Positions 19,686-29,932 of a stretch of 64,000 bases of DNA are shown piece after piece. Position numbers and translations under genes: made by a program. Source of the DNA: an uncultured Colwellia sp. (GTDB lineage Bacteria; Pseudomonadota; Gammaproteobacteria; Enterobacterales; Alteromonadaceae); the NCBI GenBank assembly GCA_913061475.1, contig CAJXUN010000010.1, forward strand, positions 37,719 through 101,718, given 5' to 3'. Positions within the stretch are counted from its first letter, which is position 1; every line of letters begins with the position of its first letter. The notes beneath the pieces were generated by a model. That model searched no databases. It saw only the letters and a program-made list of their open reading frames with translations, and was not told where the DNA came from.

Positions 19686-19982
19686 TCAGGTATTTTCTAT
19701 CGGCAATAAGGTATCAACTGCACTTAACTTTGCCAGCTTTAACAAGTCGTCTGGCAAATTCACCAAACTCATATGACAAGCTTTACTCGCCGCCAACTCT
19801 ATTAACAGTAAAATCCATGCTAAGCCTGCGGTATCGATTTGGCTTACTTTAGCTAAATCTATGACAATGCGCTTATTATCGACCAATTTGCGATACTTTT
19901 TATCAAATGCTCGCGTTATTGTAGCACGCGTTAACGCACCATTAAAAACTGCTGTTTGATCTACTTGCTGAACTTCTATCAT
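19686..19982 (-). CDS. mlaB: Mla system STAS-domain protein MlaB
   Basis: Cytoplasmic STAS-domain protein that binds the MlaF ATPase in the retrograde phospholipid transporter MlaFEDB. 98 residues with the typical strand-helix pattern and IDLAKVSQIDTAGLAWILLL, matching the STAS phosphoserine-loop region (T in DTAG). Followed by ibaG as in E. coli. Confidence 0.9.
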   Translation of the reverse strand: MIEVQQVDQTAVFNGALTRATITRAFDKKYRKLVDNKRIVIDLAKVSQIDTAGLAWILLLIELAASKACHMSLVNLPDDLLKLAKLSAVDTLLPIENT

Positions 19983-20051
19983 GCTAATCGATTAACACCC
20001 TTATAAACCGTTATTTTAACTGTACTCAGATAATAATTAATAAATACGATA

Positions 20052-20693
20052 CTATTTAAAAACTATACTACGCTCACTTTTTTCTTTCAGCATTTCAGTA
20101 ACATGAGCAAGACCTTTTTGACGAATCAAGCTACTTAATTCAGCTTGTTTGCTATCGAGTAAACTTATACCTTCCGCGACCATGTCATAAGCTTTCCAGT
20201 CGCCGGTCTTTTTATGCTTGCGCACGCGAAAAGAAATATTAATAGGTGCACGTCCTGGCTCCATAACACTGGTTTCAACCGAAACCACTCGCTGGTCAGA
20301 AAAATCTCTGGCCGGAGCAAATTCAACTTTTTGATTATTATATAAAGTAAACACCTGAGCATAAGAGGTAATCAGGTACTCACGAAATGCAGGCACAAAA
20401 TCAGCACGGTCAGCTTTATTGGTTTTTTTAAAGTTACTACCAATAACCTTATAAGCAGCATACTGATAGTTTATGTAAGGCATTAATTCTTCACGAACAA
20501 TAGTCTTTAATAAATTGGGCTCAGCACGTATAGCACTTTGCTCGTTGGCAAAACGCTTAAAGGTAATATCTGCCACCGTCTTAATCATTTGATAAGGATC
20601 TTTTTTATCAACATCTGCAGCAGCATTGGCCCATGCAGGTACAATTAAAACCGTTAAGCAAAGCAATATTTTTTTCATTACATTCTTTATCAT
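20052..20693 (-). CDS. mlaC: Periplasmic phospholipid shuttle MlaC
   Basis: Carries phospholipid between the outer-membrane MlaA complex and the inner-membrane MlaFEDB complex. Signal peptide ending ANAAADVDKK, then the MlaC/Ttg2D fold with PYINYQYAAYKVIGSNFKK and the WKAYDMVAEGISLLDSKQAE segment that lines the lipid pocket. The ATG at 20693 overlaps the mlaD end region. An ATG five codons downstream (20678) also gives a good signal peptide. Confidence 0.95.
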   Translation of the reverse strand: MIKNVMKKILLCLTVLIVPAWANAAADVDKKDPYQMIKTVADITFKRFANEQSAIRAEPNLLKTIVREELMPYINYQYAAYKVIGSNFKKTNKADRADFVPAFREYLITSYAQVFTLYNNQKVEFAPARDFSDQRVVSVETSVMEPGRAPINISFRVRKHKKTGDWKAYDMVAEGISLLDSKQAELSSLIRQKGLAHVTEMLKEKSERSIVFK

Positions 20694-20695
20694 GA

Positions 20696-21166
20696 CTAAT
20701 CACCACTTCCCTGGCTAAACAAAAATTGACCAATAAGCTCTTCCAGTATTAATGCCGGTTTTGTATCTTCAATGAAATCACCTGGTTTTAAAGTTTCAAC
20801 TGAAACATCAATAAAGCCAGGTAGTAAGCCAATATACTGTTCACCTAAAAGGCCTGCCGTTAAAATTGATACTGAAGTTGCTTCTGAAAAATTATTATAT
20901 TCTGCATAAATATCTAACGTTACCACCGGCGTATAATCTTCACTGTCTAATGAAATATCACTAACACGGCCAACAACGACACCCCCAACCTTTATCGGTG
21001 AGCGCACTTTCAAACCACCAATGTTGTCAAATTTTGCATACAACTGGTAGGTATTACCATTACCTGAAATTCCACTGTCAGCAACTTTTAGCGCTAACAT
21101 TAGTAATGCGGCAATACCAATTGCAGCAAATAGTCCGACCAATAACTCTATTTTTTTCGACACCAT
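20696..21166 (-). CDS. mlaD: MlaD, MCE-domain subunit of the phospholipid transporter
   Basis: Single-pass inner-membrane protein with an MCE domain that forms a hexameric ring in the periplasm. Membrane helix at about residues 8-25, then the MCE core (YQLYAKFDNIGGLKVRSPIKVGGVVVGRV) and LGEQYIGLLPG. The ATG at 21166 is chosen over an upstream TTG because GGTGGAAG precedes it and it matches the E. coli start. With 156 residues it lacks the long C-terminal tail of E. coli MlaD. Confidence 0.95.
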   Translation of the reverse strand: MVSKKIELLVGLFAAIGIAALLMLALKVADSGISGNGNTYQLYAKFDNIGGLKVRSPIKVGGVVVGRVSDISLDSEDYTPVVTLDIYAEYNNFSEATSVSILTAGLLGEQYIGLLPGFIDVSVETLKPGDFIEDTKPALILEELIGQFLFSQGSGD

Positions 21167-21226
21167 GTCTTCCACCAAATTCAAAAATATTTAACTAAAT
21201 AACCGCCCATAACTCATTTGCTAACC

Positions 21227-22003
21227 TTAGTTTGCAAACATTAAAGCCGTTAAGACAAAATCTAAACCTAAAACTAACAACGATGATTGTACTACCGTTG
21301 AGGTTGTTGCTCGGCTTATGCCTTCAGATGTTGGTTCACAAGCATAGCCTTTATAAACAGCGATCCAAGTGACAACAAAGGCAAACACCACACTTTTAAT
21401 AATGCCGTTTAAAATGTCTTTTTCAAATGACACTTGTGCCTGCATGACTGACCAAAATGTACCACTATCTACACCTAACCAATCTACGCCAACAAGGTGT
21501 GCGCCTAATATACCTACTGCTGAAAATATTGCGGCCAATAAAGGTAAACTAATAAAGCCCGCCCAAAAGCGTGGAGCCACGACACGACGTAAAGGATCGA
21601 CCGCCATCATCTCTAGGCTAGAGAGCTGCTCTGTTGCTTTCATCAAACCTATTTCTGCGGTTAGTGCAGAGCCTGCGCGGCCAGCAAATAACAATGCCGA
21701 TACGACAGGTCCTAATTCGCGTAGTAGTGATAACGCGACCATTGGCCCTAGGCTTGCTTCAGCGCCATATCCGACCAATATAGTATAGCCTTGCAACGCC
21801 AACACCATACCGATAAATAGCCCAGACACTAAAATGATAACTAATGATAATACGCCAACCGAATAAAGTTGATTCAACAGTAAAGGAAAACCTTTACGTG
21901 GGTTCGGCATATGAAATAATGCTGATAGCAGCATCAGTAAGGCTCTACCTAAACCGGATATTTGTCCAATAATGGTGTGACCCAAGATTTGCAGTTGTTG
22001 CAC
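21227..22003 (-). CDS. mlaE: MlaE, permease of the phospholipid transporter
   Basis: Inner-membrane permease of the MlaFEDB ABC transporter, 258 residues with five to six hydrophobic helices. Family motifs are [26 protein letters not shown], the [21 protein letters not shown] coupling helix and a second [18 protein letters not shown] block. It starts inside the mlaF stop (overlap of one base). Confidence 0.96.
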   Translation of the reverse strand: MQQLQILGHTIIGQISGLGRALLMLLSALFHMPNPRKGFPLLLNQLYSVGVLSLVIILVSGLFIGMVLALQGYTILVGYGAEASLGPMVALSLLRELGPVVSALLFAGRAGSALTAEIGLMKATEQLSSLEMMAVDPLRRVVAPRFWAGFISLPLLAAIFSAVGILGAHLVGVDWLGVDSGTFWSVMQAQVSFEKDILNGIIKSVVFAFVVTWIAVYKGYACEPTSEGISRATTSTVVQSSLLVLGLDFVLTALMFAN

Positions 22004-22809
22004 TACTTACTACCTCGACCAATTAATTCTTCACGATAAGGCGCTGCAGGGAAATGAAATGGCACCGGTCCATCTGACTCTCCCTTAACAAACTGTTGTA
22101 CTAAAGGCGAAGTTTGGCGATAAATTTCTTCCGGCGTACCCTGTCCAATAATTTTTTGTTCAGCAATAATATAAATATAATCGGCAATACTCATCACTTC
22201 CGGAACATCATGTGAAACCACCACAGAAGTTAACCCCAATGCTTGCCCCAAATCTTGAATCAAACGAACAATCACGCCCATTGAAATAGGATCTTGGCCA
22301 GCAAATGGCTCATCATAGAGAATAAGTTCGGGATCTAAAGCAATTGAACGGGCTAACGCTGCGCGACGTGCCATACCACCTGACAGTTCACTCGGACGTA
22401 AACCTCTTGCTCCACGTAAACCAACAGCTTCTAACTTCATCAACACCATTTTTTCAATAATGTCTTCTGATAATTCTGTGTGTTCGCGAATGGGGAAGGC
22501 AATATTGTCGTAAACACTCATATCAGTAAACAATGCGCCACTTTGAAATAGCATACTCATGCGTTTACGTACTTCATATAAATCGTTACGTGACAATTGA
22601 GGGATATCGTGACCATCAAACAGAATTTGTCCAGATTCTGGTTTAATTTGTCCACCGATTAGACGCAATAAAGTAGTTTTCCCGATGCCGCTCGGCCCCA
22701 TGATTGCGGTAATTTTGCCTTTAGGAATAGACAAACTGATGCCATCATAGATAACACGTTCGTTACGCTTAAAAGTCATGTTTTTAATATCAACTAAAAT
22801 TTCAGACAT
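22003..22809 (-). CDS. mlaF: MlaF, ATPase of the phospholipid transporter
   Basis: Cytoplasmic ABC ATPase that powers lipid movement through MlaE/MlaD. Walker [10 protein letters not shown] near residue 38, Q-loop MLFQSGALF, signature [14 protein letters not shown], Walker [14 protein letters not shown], switch His in VVSHD. A C-terminal extension of about 25 residues corresponds to the part that swaps between MlaF subunits. First gene of the mlaFEDCB-ibaG-murA unit, divergent from yrbG. Confidence 0.97.
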   Translation of the reverse strand: MSEILVDIKNMTFKRNERVIYDGISLSIPKGKITAIMGPSGIGKTTLLRLIGGQIKPESGQILFDGHDIPQLSRNDLYEVRKRMSMLFQSGALFTDMSVYDNIAFPIREHTELSEDIIEKMVLMKLEAVGLRGARGLRPSELSGGMARRAALARSIALDPELILYDEPFAGQDPISMGVIVRLIQDLGQALGLTSVVVSHDVPEVMSIADYIYIIAEQKIIGQGTPEEIYRQTSPLVQQFVKGESDGPVPFHFPAAPYREELIGRGSK

Positions 22810-23234
22810 ATTGCTTGGGATAACGTCACTGTTAATTATTGTCTTATGCCGCGAATTCTACCGCAGCGCAACACCTCAGTCATTACAAATTAACAAATAT
22901 TTGGTAGCAAAAGAGTAAGTAAAAGTATGTAAATGTAATTAAGTGTAAGATCTACTTTATCAATAGCCACTTAGAAGACTTATTTCCACTGAGCTTCGTT
23001 GTATTAGCGCTAACCAGAGATAATAGCCAAGGTACGGCATTTATTTTAATAATTTATTGTCAATCGACGTGCTAAAAATAGTAGAAAAAGTTTATAATGC
23101 CTGTTGCTCAACATAATGTTAGTAAAATGAGTATTAATTAGGTGTCACCGGTTATCATCAATGGTTTATAATTCCTCTTTTTATTTCATCATTAACACAG
23201 AAACTTATTTACCTTAGCCAAACAGGAGCTTTGA
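22810..23234. other. Divergent promoter region between mlaF and yrbG, no gene seen
   Basis: A 425-bp AT-rich spacer without a credible reading frame. On the plus strand TATAAT hexamers occur at 23093-23098 and 23167-23172, but neither has a good -35 at 16-18 bp. AGGAG precedes the yrbG ATG. No inverted repeat of note. Confidence 0.45.
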
Positions 23235-24215
23235 ATGTTCATCCAAATTTTGATCTTATTACTTTCACTAATCACTTTAGTGTGGAGTGCAGACAAATTT
23301 GTATTTGGCGCCTCATCATTAGCACGTAATCTCGGTATTTCTCCGATGATCATTGGTTTAACTATTGTTGCAATGGGCTCTTCTGCGCCTGAAATGATGA
23401 TAGCTGCAACAGCCTCTTTACAAGGAAATCCGGATACGGCTGTCGGAAATGCTATTGGCTCTAACATTACCAATATCGCGTTAGTGCTAGGTCTAACCGC
23501 ACTGTTTCAACCGTTATCAGTTTCCTCTTCCACCATTAAACGTGAATTACCTTTAATACTGATCGTTACGGCTATTGCAACCTACATGTTAGCCAACAGT
23601 AATTTTAGCTTTAACGAAGGGCTAATACTTATCATTGGTTTTGTCTTATATATTGCTACCTTGTTAATTGTGACATTAAAGCGAGCAAAGCAGAATCCTA
23701 TTGACGATAAAATGGTTTTAGAAGCAGAGAAAGAAGTGCCTGACGCGGTCAGTACTCAGCGCTCAATATGTTGGCTAGTTTTCGGTATCATATTACTGCC
23801 GCTGAGTGCGAGTTTTCTTGTCGATTCCTCAATATTCATTGCCAAAGCATTTGGTATTAGTGACCTAGTTATTGGCTTAACTGTTATCGCCGTTGGTACC
23901 AGTTTACCGGAGCTAGCAGCGAGTATTATGAGTATCATTAAAAAAGAAGATGACTTGGCATTAGGTAATATTATTGGCTCAAATATCTTCAATATTCTAG
24001 CGGTACTGTCACTGGCAGGGTTAATTTCACCCGGCAACATTGATCAAGCAGTAGCGTCTCGCGATGCCCCCTATATGCTAGCGACGACATTTTTATTATT
24101 TCTACTTTGCTTTAGTCGCAGCGGAAAATTTCGCATCACGCGCGCGAAAGGGTTACTATTATTAGCAGTATTTATTGGTTATCAAGTGTTACTTTTCAGT
24201 CAACTTAAAGCGTAA
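23235..24215 (+). CDS. yrbG: Calcium/sodium antiporter YrbG-type
   Basis: Inner-membrane CaCA-family exchanger with ten predicted helices and the two inverted alpha repeats: GSSAPEMMIAATASLQGNPD with GNAIGSNITNIALVLG, and GTSLPELAASIMSIIKKEDD with GNIIGSNIFNILAVL. The acidic residues in GSSAPE and GTSLPE bind the cation in this family. The gene heads the kds-lpt-rpoN cluster and faces mlaF, as in E. coli. Confidence 0.93.
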   Translation: MFIQILILLLSLITLVWSADKFVFGASSLARNLGISPMIIGLTIVAMGSSAPEMMIAATASLQGNPDTAVGNAIGSNITNIALVLGLTALFQPLSVSSSTIKRELPLILIVTAIATYMLANSNFSFNEGLILIIGFVLYIATLLIVTLKRAKQNPIDDKMVLEAEKEVPDAVSTQRSICWLVFGIILLPLSASFLVDSSIFIAKAFGISDLVIGLTVIAVGTSLPELAASIMSIIKKEDDLALGNIIGSNIFNILAVLSLAGLISPGNIDQAVASRDAPYMLATTFLLFLLCFSRSGKFRITRAKGLLLLAVFIGYQVLLFSQLKA

Positions 24216-24231
24216 TTATTGGTCTATAGTA

Positions 24232-25197
24232 ATGAAAAATTTTAAGCAATTAGCAAAAAACGTCATTAAGATTGAGCAACAAGCCATTGCCGAATTATCG
24301 CAGTTTATTGACGACGACTTCGTAAAAGCCTGCGAACTGATGTTTAACTGTCGCGGGCGTGTCATCGTAATAGGCATGGGAAAATCAGGCCACATCGGCG
24401 GTAAAATTGCCGCAACATTAGCCAGCACAGGCACGCCATCATTTTTTGTTCATCCTGGTGAAGCTAGCCACGGAGATCTTGGCATGATCACTTTGGATGA
24501 CGTTGTACTGACCATATCTAATTCTGGCGAAACTGGCGAAGTACTCGCCATTATTCCAGTGCTCAAGCGTATTGGTGCAAAACTCATTGCCATGACAGGT
24601 AATCCAGACTCTACACTAGCTAAACTTGCTGACACCCACGTGTGCGTGAAAGTTTCACAAGAAGCTTGTCCATTAGGGTTAGCACCAACCTCAAGCACCA
24701 CGGCAACATTGGTGATGGGAGATGCCCTAGCTGTTGCATTATTAAATGCCCGAGGCTTTACCGCTGATGACTTTGCGTTATCGCATCCAGGTGGTAGTTT
24801 AGGTAAAAGATTATTATTACGCCTTGGCGATATCATGCATAAAGGCGATCGCCTACCTACCGTATCAGAAGATGCTAAAATAAAAGACGCCTTAGTTGAA
24901 ATGTCATTAAAAGGCTTAGGTATGACGGCAATTGTCGATCAAGGTAATAACTTAATTGGGCTATTTACTGATGGTGACTTACGCCGAATTTTAGATGCTC
25001 AAGTGGATATTCATCAAGATAGTATAACCAGCGTAATGACTAAAAAGCCTTACGTGGCTAAACAGGACATGCTAGCCGCTGAAGCCTTGAAAATCATGGA
25101 AGATAATAAAATCAACGGCTTAATTATCGTCGATGATATTAATCGCCCGGTTGGCGCAATGAATATGCATGACTTATTAAAATCGGGAGTGCTTTAA
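24232..25197 (+). CDS. kdsD: D-arabinose 5-phosphate isomerase KdsD
   Basis: Interconverts ribulose 5-phosphate and arabinose 5-phosphate, the precursor of Kdo in lipopolysaccharide. SIS domain (VIVIGMGKSGHIGGKIAATLASTGTPSFFVHPGEASHGDLG, about residues 40-85) followed by two CBS domains (about 205-321). The ATG at 24232 gives 321 residues and the conserved MKNFKQLAKNVI start; upstream in-frame codons overlap yrbG. Confidence 0.95.
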   Translation: MKNFKQLAKNVIKIEQQAIAELSQFIDDDFVKACELMFNCRGRVIVIGMGKSGHIGGKIAATLASTGTPSFFVHPGEASHGDLGMITLDDVVLTISNSGETGEVLAIIPVLKRIGAKLIAMTGNPDSTLAKLADTHVCVKVSQEACPLGLAPTSSTTATLVMGDALAVALLNARGFTADDFALSHPGGSLGKRLLLRLGDIMHKGDRLPTVSEDAKIKDALVEMSLKGLGMTAIVDQGNNLIGLFTDGDLRRILDAQVDIHQDSITSVMTKKPYVAKQDMLAAEALKIMEDNKINGLIIVDDINRPVGAMNMHDLLKSGVL

Positions 25198-25199
25198 TT

Positions 25200-25745
25200 T
25201 TGGATAGTTTATACGGGCAAGTTTCTCAACATGTTTGGCAAAAAATGCAAAAGGTTAAACTTTTCGTTTGTGACATTGATGGCGTTTTTTCAGATGGTCG
25301 CATTTATTTAGGTAATAGCGGCGAAGAATTAAAAGCCTTCCATACTAAAGACGGCTATGGCATAAAAGCTTTAGGCGCTAGCGGTGTTGATGTCGCCGTA
25401 ATCACCGGCAGAAAATCGAACATAGTACAAACCCGTATGACAGCATTAAATGTTAAACACATAGTGCAAGGCGAAGAAAATAAACTACCAGCATTAAAAG
25501 CCATGATAGCGTCGCTAGCGTTAACACCAGAGCAAGTCGCTTATATCGGTGATGATATGCCAGACTTTGAATGCCTTAATTATGTGGGGTTAAGTATCGC
25601 CGTTAGTGATGCACACCCGGCGATATTAAACGTTTGTGACTATATCACTTATACACGCGGCGGTTTTGGTGCTGTGCGTGAAACATGCGATCTTATTATG
25701 CAAAGTCAAAACACCTTAGCTAATGCTTCAGGCGCTAGTATATGA
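25200..25745 (+). CDS. kdsC: 3-deoxy-D-manno-octulosonate 8-phosphate phosphatase KdsC
   Basis: HAD-superfamily phosphatase that releases Kdo from Kdo-8-phosphate. Motif I is CDIDGVFSDG (Asp nucleophile), then HTKDGYGIKAL, TGRKS (motif II) and YIGDDMPDFECL (motif III/IV). It begins with a TTG two bases after the kdsD stop; the protein length of 181 agrees with the family. GGAG lies about 11 bases upstream of the TTG. Confidence 0.95.
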   Translation: MDSLYGQVSQHVWQKMQKVKLFVCDIDGVFSDGRIYLGNSGEELKAFHTKDGYGIKALGASGVDVAVITGRKSNIVQTRMTALNVKHIVQGEENKLPALKAMIASLALTPEQVAYIGDDMPDFECLNYVGLSIAVSDAHPAILNVCDYITYTRGGFGAVRETCDLIMQSQNTLANASGASI

Positions 25746-26308
25746 GCCGAATCTACCTGGCGACAGTAACCTTCTTTTTATTAGCCATAACGACTTATGG
25801 CTTACTTGAATGGTATGGCGCGAAAGAAGAAACGGCTAATGTTCTCGACAGTACTGATAACCCTGAATTTATTGCTGAAAGTCTCAATAGTGATGTATAC
25901 AAGGCATCTGGAGCACTATCTTATAATGTAGAAGCACAACGGATGGAACATTATGCGAAATTAGAGGTCACACACTTTAAATTTCCAAGATATACCCTTT
26001 ATCCAAGAAACAATAAACCGACTTGGCAAATCACCGCGAATGAAGGCACATTGTATAATAACAACCGAGTAATTTTAGAAAATCGCGTACGTTTAATCGC
26101 CACTGATAAAGAAAGTTTGATACAGGAAGTACACGGAAAAAATTTAGAAATGGATTTAAAAACTAATATTATCAGCTCAGAGCAAACAATCTTAATATTA
26201 GGTAAAGGATTTACTATGTATGGCTCAGGATTAATTGTAGACTTAAACACAACACAGATGACATTGACCGAACATGTGCAGACCATTTACAAAAAAATTA
26301 AAAACTAA
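25742..26308 (+). CDS. lptC: LPS export protein LptC
   Basis: Bitopic inner-membrane protein that receives LPS from LptB2FG and passes it to LptA. One N-terminal membrane helix, then a beta-jellyroll (YKASGALSYNVEAQRMEHYAK, PTWQITANEGTLYNNNRVILENRV). The start overlaps the kdsC stop by four bases (ATGA). Its last 35 bases overlap lptA. Confidence 0.94.
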   Translation: MSRIYLATVTFFLLAITTYGLLEWYGAKEETANVLDSTDNPEFIAESLNSDVYKASGALSYNVEAQRMEHYAKLEVTHFKFPRYTLYPRNNKPTWQITANEGTLYNNNRVILENRVRLIATDKESLIQEVHGKNLEMDLKTNIISSEQTILILGKGFTMYGSGLIVDLNTTQMTLTEHVQTIYKKIKN

Positions 26309-26819
26309 ATTAACTTTCTTAGCTGCCCTAATTTTATTAGTACCCACGGCAAGTGCAGAAAAATTTAATGTTGAACAAGAAATTAAAATTTCTTCTTCGC
26401 GTCAGGCTGCTGACCTGAAAAATAAAATATTCAGCTATATCGATAATGTCATTATTTCTCAAGGCACACTCAAAATACATGCGGAATTAGTGCAAGTCAT
26501 TACTCAAGAGAAAAACGAAAATAAAATTTATATTGCTAAGGGCTCACCGGCAACATTTGAACAAACGCTGCAAGATGGTAGCCCAATTAATTTGCAAGCA
26601 AATGAAATTCGTTATGAACCCGGTATGAATACCGTCGTTATTTCAGGTAATGCTTTATTGCGCCAAGAAGGCAGTGAAGTGAGTGGCAGTAAAATAACTT
26701 ATAACTTTGAAACTGAATACGTTAATGCTGAAAGTCTAGAGAATGCTAAGGTTGAGACGGTATTACAGCCTAAAGCTAAAGCTGAACTAACGAAAAAATC
26801 AAAGGACAAACCAGAATAA
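26274..26819 (+). CDS. lptA: Periplasmic LPS bridge protein LptA
   Basis: Forms the periplasmic bridge for LPS between LptC and LptD. Signal peptide ending PTASA, then the OstA-like jellyroll (SSRQAADLKNKIFSYIDNVIISQGTLKIHAE and LQANEIRYEPGMNTVVISGNALLRQEGSEVSG). The ATG at 26274 lies within lptC, giving a 35-base overlap; translation is likely coupled. Confidence 0.94.
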   Translation: MCRPFTKKLKTKLTFLAALILLVPTASAEKFNVEQEIKISSSRQAADLKNKIFSYIDNVIISQGTLKIHAELVQVITQEKNENKIYIAKGSPATFEQTLQDGSPINLQANEIRYEPGMNTVVISGNALLRQEGSEVSGSKITYNFETEYVNAESLENAKVETVLQPKAKAELTKKSKDKPE

Positions 26820-27551
26820 ATGTCAATTTCAACATTATCAGCCTCTGGCCTAGCTAAAGCTTATAAGGGCAGGAAAGTTGTCAAAAACGTCAGTTTAAAA
26901 GTTTCTGCTGGACAGATTGTTGGCTTATTAGGGCCAAATGGTGCTGGTAAAACCACGTCTTTTTATATGATTGTTGGCTTAGTTAATAATGACAGCGGCT
27001 CTATTATTTTAAATGATGAAGATTTAACCTTGTTACCTATGCACGAACGTGCTCGTAAAGGTATCGGTTATTTACCGCAAGAAGCCTCTATATTTCGTAA
27101 GCTCTCTGTTTATGACAACATCATGGCAATTTTACAAACCCGCAAATCCCTTAGTGACGTTGAAAGAGAAGAAAAGCTCGAACACTTATTAGAAGAATTT
27201 AATATCGGGCATATCAAAGATAACCTTGGCATGAGTTTATCGGGTGGCGAACGTCGACGTGTTGAAATAGCACGTGCGCTAGCAGCAGATCCTAAATTTA
27301 TTCTGCTTGATGAACCCTTTGCCGGTGTTGATCCTATTTCAGTAGGTGATATAAAAAAAATTATCCTACACTTAAAAGAACGTGGCATAGGTATTTTGAT
27401 CACTGACCACAATGTACGAGAAACACTCGATGTTTGTGAACATGCTTATATTGTTAGTCACGGTGAGCTTATAGCTGAAGGTAACTCGAATCAAATTCTT
27501 GCAAATCAACATGTAAGAGATGTATACCTTGGCGAACAATTCACGCTATAG
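26820..27551 (+). CDS. lptB: LPS export ABC transporter ATPase LptB
   Basis: Cytoplasmic ATPase of LptB2FG that extracts LPS from the inner membrane. Walker [11 protein letters not shown]-loop [12 protein letters not shown], signature [15 protein letters not shown], Walker [14 protein letters not shown] and switch TDHNVRETL. 243 residues, normal. The ATG directly follows the lptA stop. Confidence 0.98.
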   Translation: MSISTLSASGLAKAYKGRKVVKNVSLKVSAGQIVGLLGPNGAGKTTSFYMIVGLVNNDSGSIILNDEDLTLLPMHERARKGIGYLPQEASIFRKLSVYDNIMAILQTRKSLSDVEREEKLEHLLEEFNIGHIKDNLGMSLSGGERRRVEIARALAADPKFILLDEPFAGVDPISVGDIKKIILHLKERGIGILITDHNVRETLDVCEHAYIVSHGELIAEGNSNQILANQHVRDVYLGEQFTL

Positions 27552-27611
27552 TGAGTAATATACTACAGCGGCACAATAATAATGTCTTTGAACAGGGAAA
27601 AGAAAACGTAA

Positions 27612-29120
27612 ATGCGTCCTACTCTGCAACTCCGTATCGGACAACAGTTAACGATGACCCCGCAATTGCAGCAGGCGATCAAGCTGTTGCAATTATCTAC
27701 CTTGGATCTACAGCAAGAAATTCAAGAAGCACTTGAAAGTAATCCTTTGCTAGAAGTTGATGAATCGAATGACAATACCTCAGAAAGTACCCCTGATCAT
27801 TTAGAAGAAGCCTTCTCCGCCGGCGTCAGTGAAAACAGTGAAATGTCATCCTCAGACGGCAGCGAAGACTCAACGCCAACTATCGATGAAATTAGTTCTT
27901 CAGAAGGTTTAGCAAAGACTGATATACCGGAAGAGCTAAATAGTGATAGCACCTGGGACGATAATTTTAGTGCCGGTGCTAGTAGTGGCGGTGTTGGCCC
28001 CGCGTCTGAAGATTATACCTATCAAGGCGAGACAAAAGACTCACTACAAGATCACCTGATTTGGCAAATGGAACTCACCCCCTTTAGTGATACTGATAAA
28101 ACTATCGCCATTGCCATTATTGAGGCGATTGATGAGGCCGGTTACTTAACGGTATCAGCTGACGAAATATTGGAAAGCGTAGGTATTGAAGGCGTTGAGC
28201 TTGATGAAATTGAAGTGGTATTAAAGCGCATTAATGTCTTTGATCCGGTCGGTGTTGCCGCCCGTTCAATTCCAGAATGTTTGCTTATCCAGCTCAATCA
28301 ATTTTCAAAAGATACCCCTTGGTTAGCCGAAAGTAAACTTGCTGTTACTGAGTATATCGAATTGCTCGGCAATCGAGATTACCGACAACTGATGCGAAAA
28401 CTACGCATAAAAGAAGAGCAATTACGTGAAGTAATTCGCCTGATACAATCTTTAGATCCTCGCCCAGGCGATAGTGTGATCAAAAGCGAAGAGCAATATG
28501 TTATTCCTGATGTCTCAGTTGAAAAGAAAAATGGCCGTTGGACTGTAGAACTCAACCCCGATACGGCACCAAAACTGTCAGTAAATCAACAGTATGCTGC
28601 AATGTCTCGTACTATGAAATCATCTACCGACAGTCAGTTTATTCGCTCTAATTTACAAGAAGCAAAGTGGTTTATTAAAAGTTTAGAAAGTCGTAACGAT
28701 ACCCTATTAAAAGTTTCAAACTGCATAGTGCAACGTCAACAGGGCTTTTTCGAACATGGACCAGAAGCCATGCGCCCCATGGTATTGAACGATATTGCCG
28801 AAGCCGTGGATATGCATGAATCAACCATTTCTCGTGTCACGACACAAAAATACATGCATACACCAAGAGGTATTTACGAGCTTAAGTACTTTTTCTCTAG
28901 CCATGTTAGTACTGAAAATGGCGGGGAATGTTCATCAACCGCAATTCGAGAATTAATTAAGAAACTTGTTGCTGCAGAAATACCAGCAAAGCCTTTAAGT
29001 GATAGTAAAATGGCTGATATTTTAGCAGAACAAGGCATAAAAGTAGCGAGACGTACGATAGCTAAGTATAGAGAGTCACTCTCTATACCTCCATCAAACC
29101 AACGTAAAAGCCTATTGTAG
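27612..29120 (+). CDS. rpoN: RNA polymerase sigma-54 factor
   Basis: Alternative sigma factor for -24/-12 promoters that need activator ATPases. Region I is [25 protein letters not shown] and SNPLLEV; region II is acidic and Ser-rich (about 55-145). The core-binding region follows, then the helix-turn-helix ([21 protein letters not shown]) and the RpoN box [12 protein letters not shown] near the end. 502 residues. Its position between lptB and hpf is conserved. Confidence 0.98.
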   Translation: MRPTLQLRIGQQLTMTPQLQQAIKLLQLSTLDLQQEIQEALESNPLLEVDESNDNTSESTPDHLEEAFSAGVSENSEMSSSDGSEDSTPTIDEISSSEGLAKTDIPEELNSDSTWDDNFSAGASSGGVGPASEDYTYQGETKDSLQDHLIWQMELTPFSDTDKTIAIAIIEAIDEAGYLTVSADEILESVGIEGVELDEIEVVLKRINVFDPVGVAARSIPECLLIQLNQFSKDTPWLAESKLAVTEYIELLGNRDYRQLMRKLRIKEEQLREVIRLIQSLDPRPGDSVIKSEEQYVIPDVSVEKKNGRWTVELNPDTAPKLSVNQQYAAMSRTMKSSTDSQFIRSNLQEAKWFIKSLESRNDTLLKVSNCIVQRQQGFFEHGPEAMRPMVLNDIAEAVDMHESTISRVTTQKYMHTPRGIYELKYFFSSHVSTENGGECSSTAIRELIKKLVAAEIPAKPLSDSKMADILAEQGIKVARRTIAKYRESLSIPPSNQRKSLL

Positions 29121-29156
29121 GCTTAGCTTATTCACCCGAAAAAAGGATTGAAGCAT

Positions 29157-29444
29157 ATGCAAATTAATCTTACCGGACACCATGTCGATGTTACTGATTC
29201 ATTACGTGATTATGTCAATGACAAATTTGAGAAGCTAGAACGTCATTTTGATCATATCAACAATGTACATGTCGTATTAACCGTTGAAAAATTAAATCAA
29301 ATTGCGGAATCTACCGTGCATTTAAGTGGTAGTGAAGTTCATGCTAAAGCAGAAAATAGTGATATGTATGCATCGATTGATGCATTGATCGATAAATTAG
29401 ATCGCCAAATATTAAAGTATAAAGGCAAAATCAACAAACATTAG
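29157..29444 (+). CDS. hpf: Ribosome hibernation promoting factor (short HPF)
   Basis: Binds the 30S subunit near the A and P sites and promotes 100S dimers in stationary phase. 95 residues beginning MQINLTGHHVDVTDSLRDYV, matching E. coli HPF. A TTG three codons upstream is possible, but the ATG at 29157 fits the family. AAGGA lies about 10 bases upstream. It is the short type without the dimerising C-terminal domain. Confidence 0.95.
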   Translation: MQINLTGHHVDVTDSLRDYVNDKFEKLERHFDHINNVHVVLTVEKLNQIAESTVHLSGSEVHAKAENSDMYASIDALIDKLDRQILKYKGKINKH

Positions 29445-29473
29445 TGCTCCGTCACATTAGGTCTTAGAAGTTT

Positions 29474-29926
29474 ATGAAGTTGCAAGACATCTTAACCCAG
29501 GACTGCACTATTTGTGCGGCACCGGGTACCAGTAAAAAGCGTATTTTAGAGTACTTAAGTAGTTTAGCCGCCGAAAAACTCGAAAACCATGATACTTTTC
29601 AGTTATTAGAAAGCTTAGTTAAGCGTGAAAGAATGGGCTCAACGGGTATCGGCAATGGTATTGCCATACCTCATGGGCGTTTAGGTAATGCTGCACAACC
29701 CATCGCTGTTGTTATCACGACCGAAGAAGCCATTAACTTTGATGCTATCGATCATCGCCCTGTTGATATTTTTATCGCCTTATTTGTCCCTGAAAATGAA
29801 TGTGAAAATCACCTGTGTACGCTACAAAGTATTGCGAAAATTTTTCGTGAAAAACAATTTTGTAAACAAGTACGTAAATGCGAAAGTAACCAAGAACTTT
29901 TTCAGTTAATCCAACAAGCGAGTTAA
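29474..29926 (+). CDS. ptsN: Nitrogen PTS enzyme IIA (PtsN)
   Basis: Terminal phosphoacceptor of the regulatory PTS-Ntr; affects potassium uptake, nitrogen and envelope stress responses. The phosphorylated His67 lies in GIAIPHGRL. 150 residues, standard mannitol/fructose IIA fold. It is followed 6 bases later by rapZ; ptsO completes the local set. PtsP is not in the window. Confidence 0.96.
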   Translation: MKLQDILTQDCTICAAPGTSKKRILEYLSSLAAEKLENHDTFQLLESLVKRERMGSTGIGNGIAIPHGRLGNAAQPIAVVITTEEAINFDAIDHRPVDIFIALFVPENECENHLCTLQSIAKIFREKQFCKQVRKCESNQELFQLIQQAS

Positions 29927-29932
29927 GCACGG

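Noticed and set aside
27551..27736. 61-codon frame between lptB and rpoN
   Set aside because: It overlaps the conserved start of rpoN in another frame, and its protein sequence looks random.
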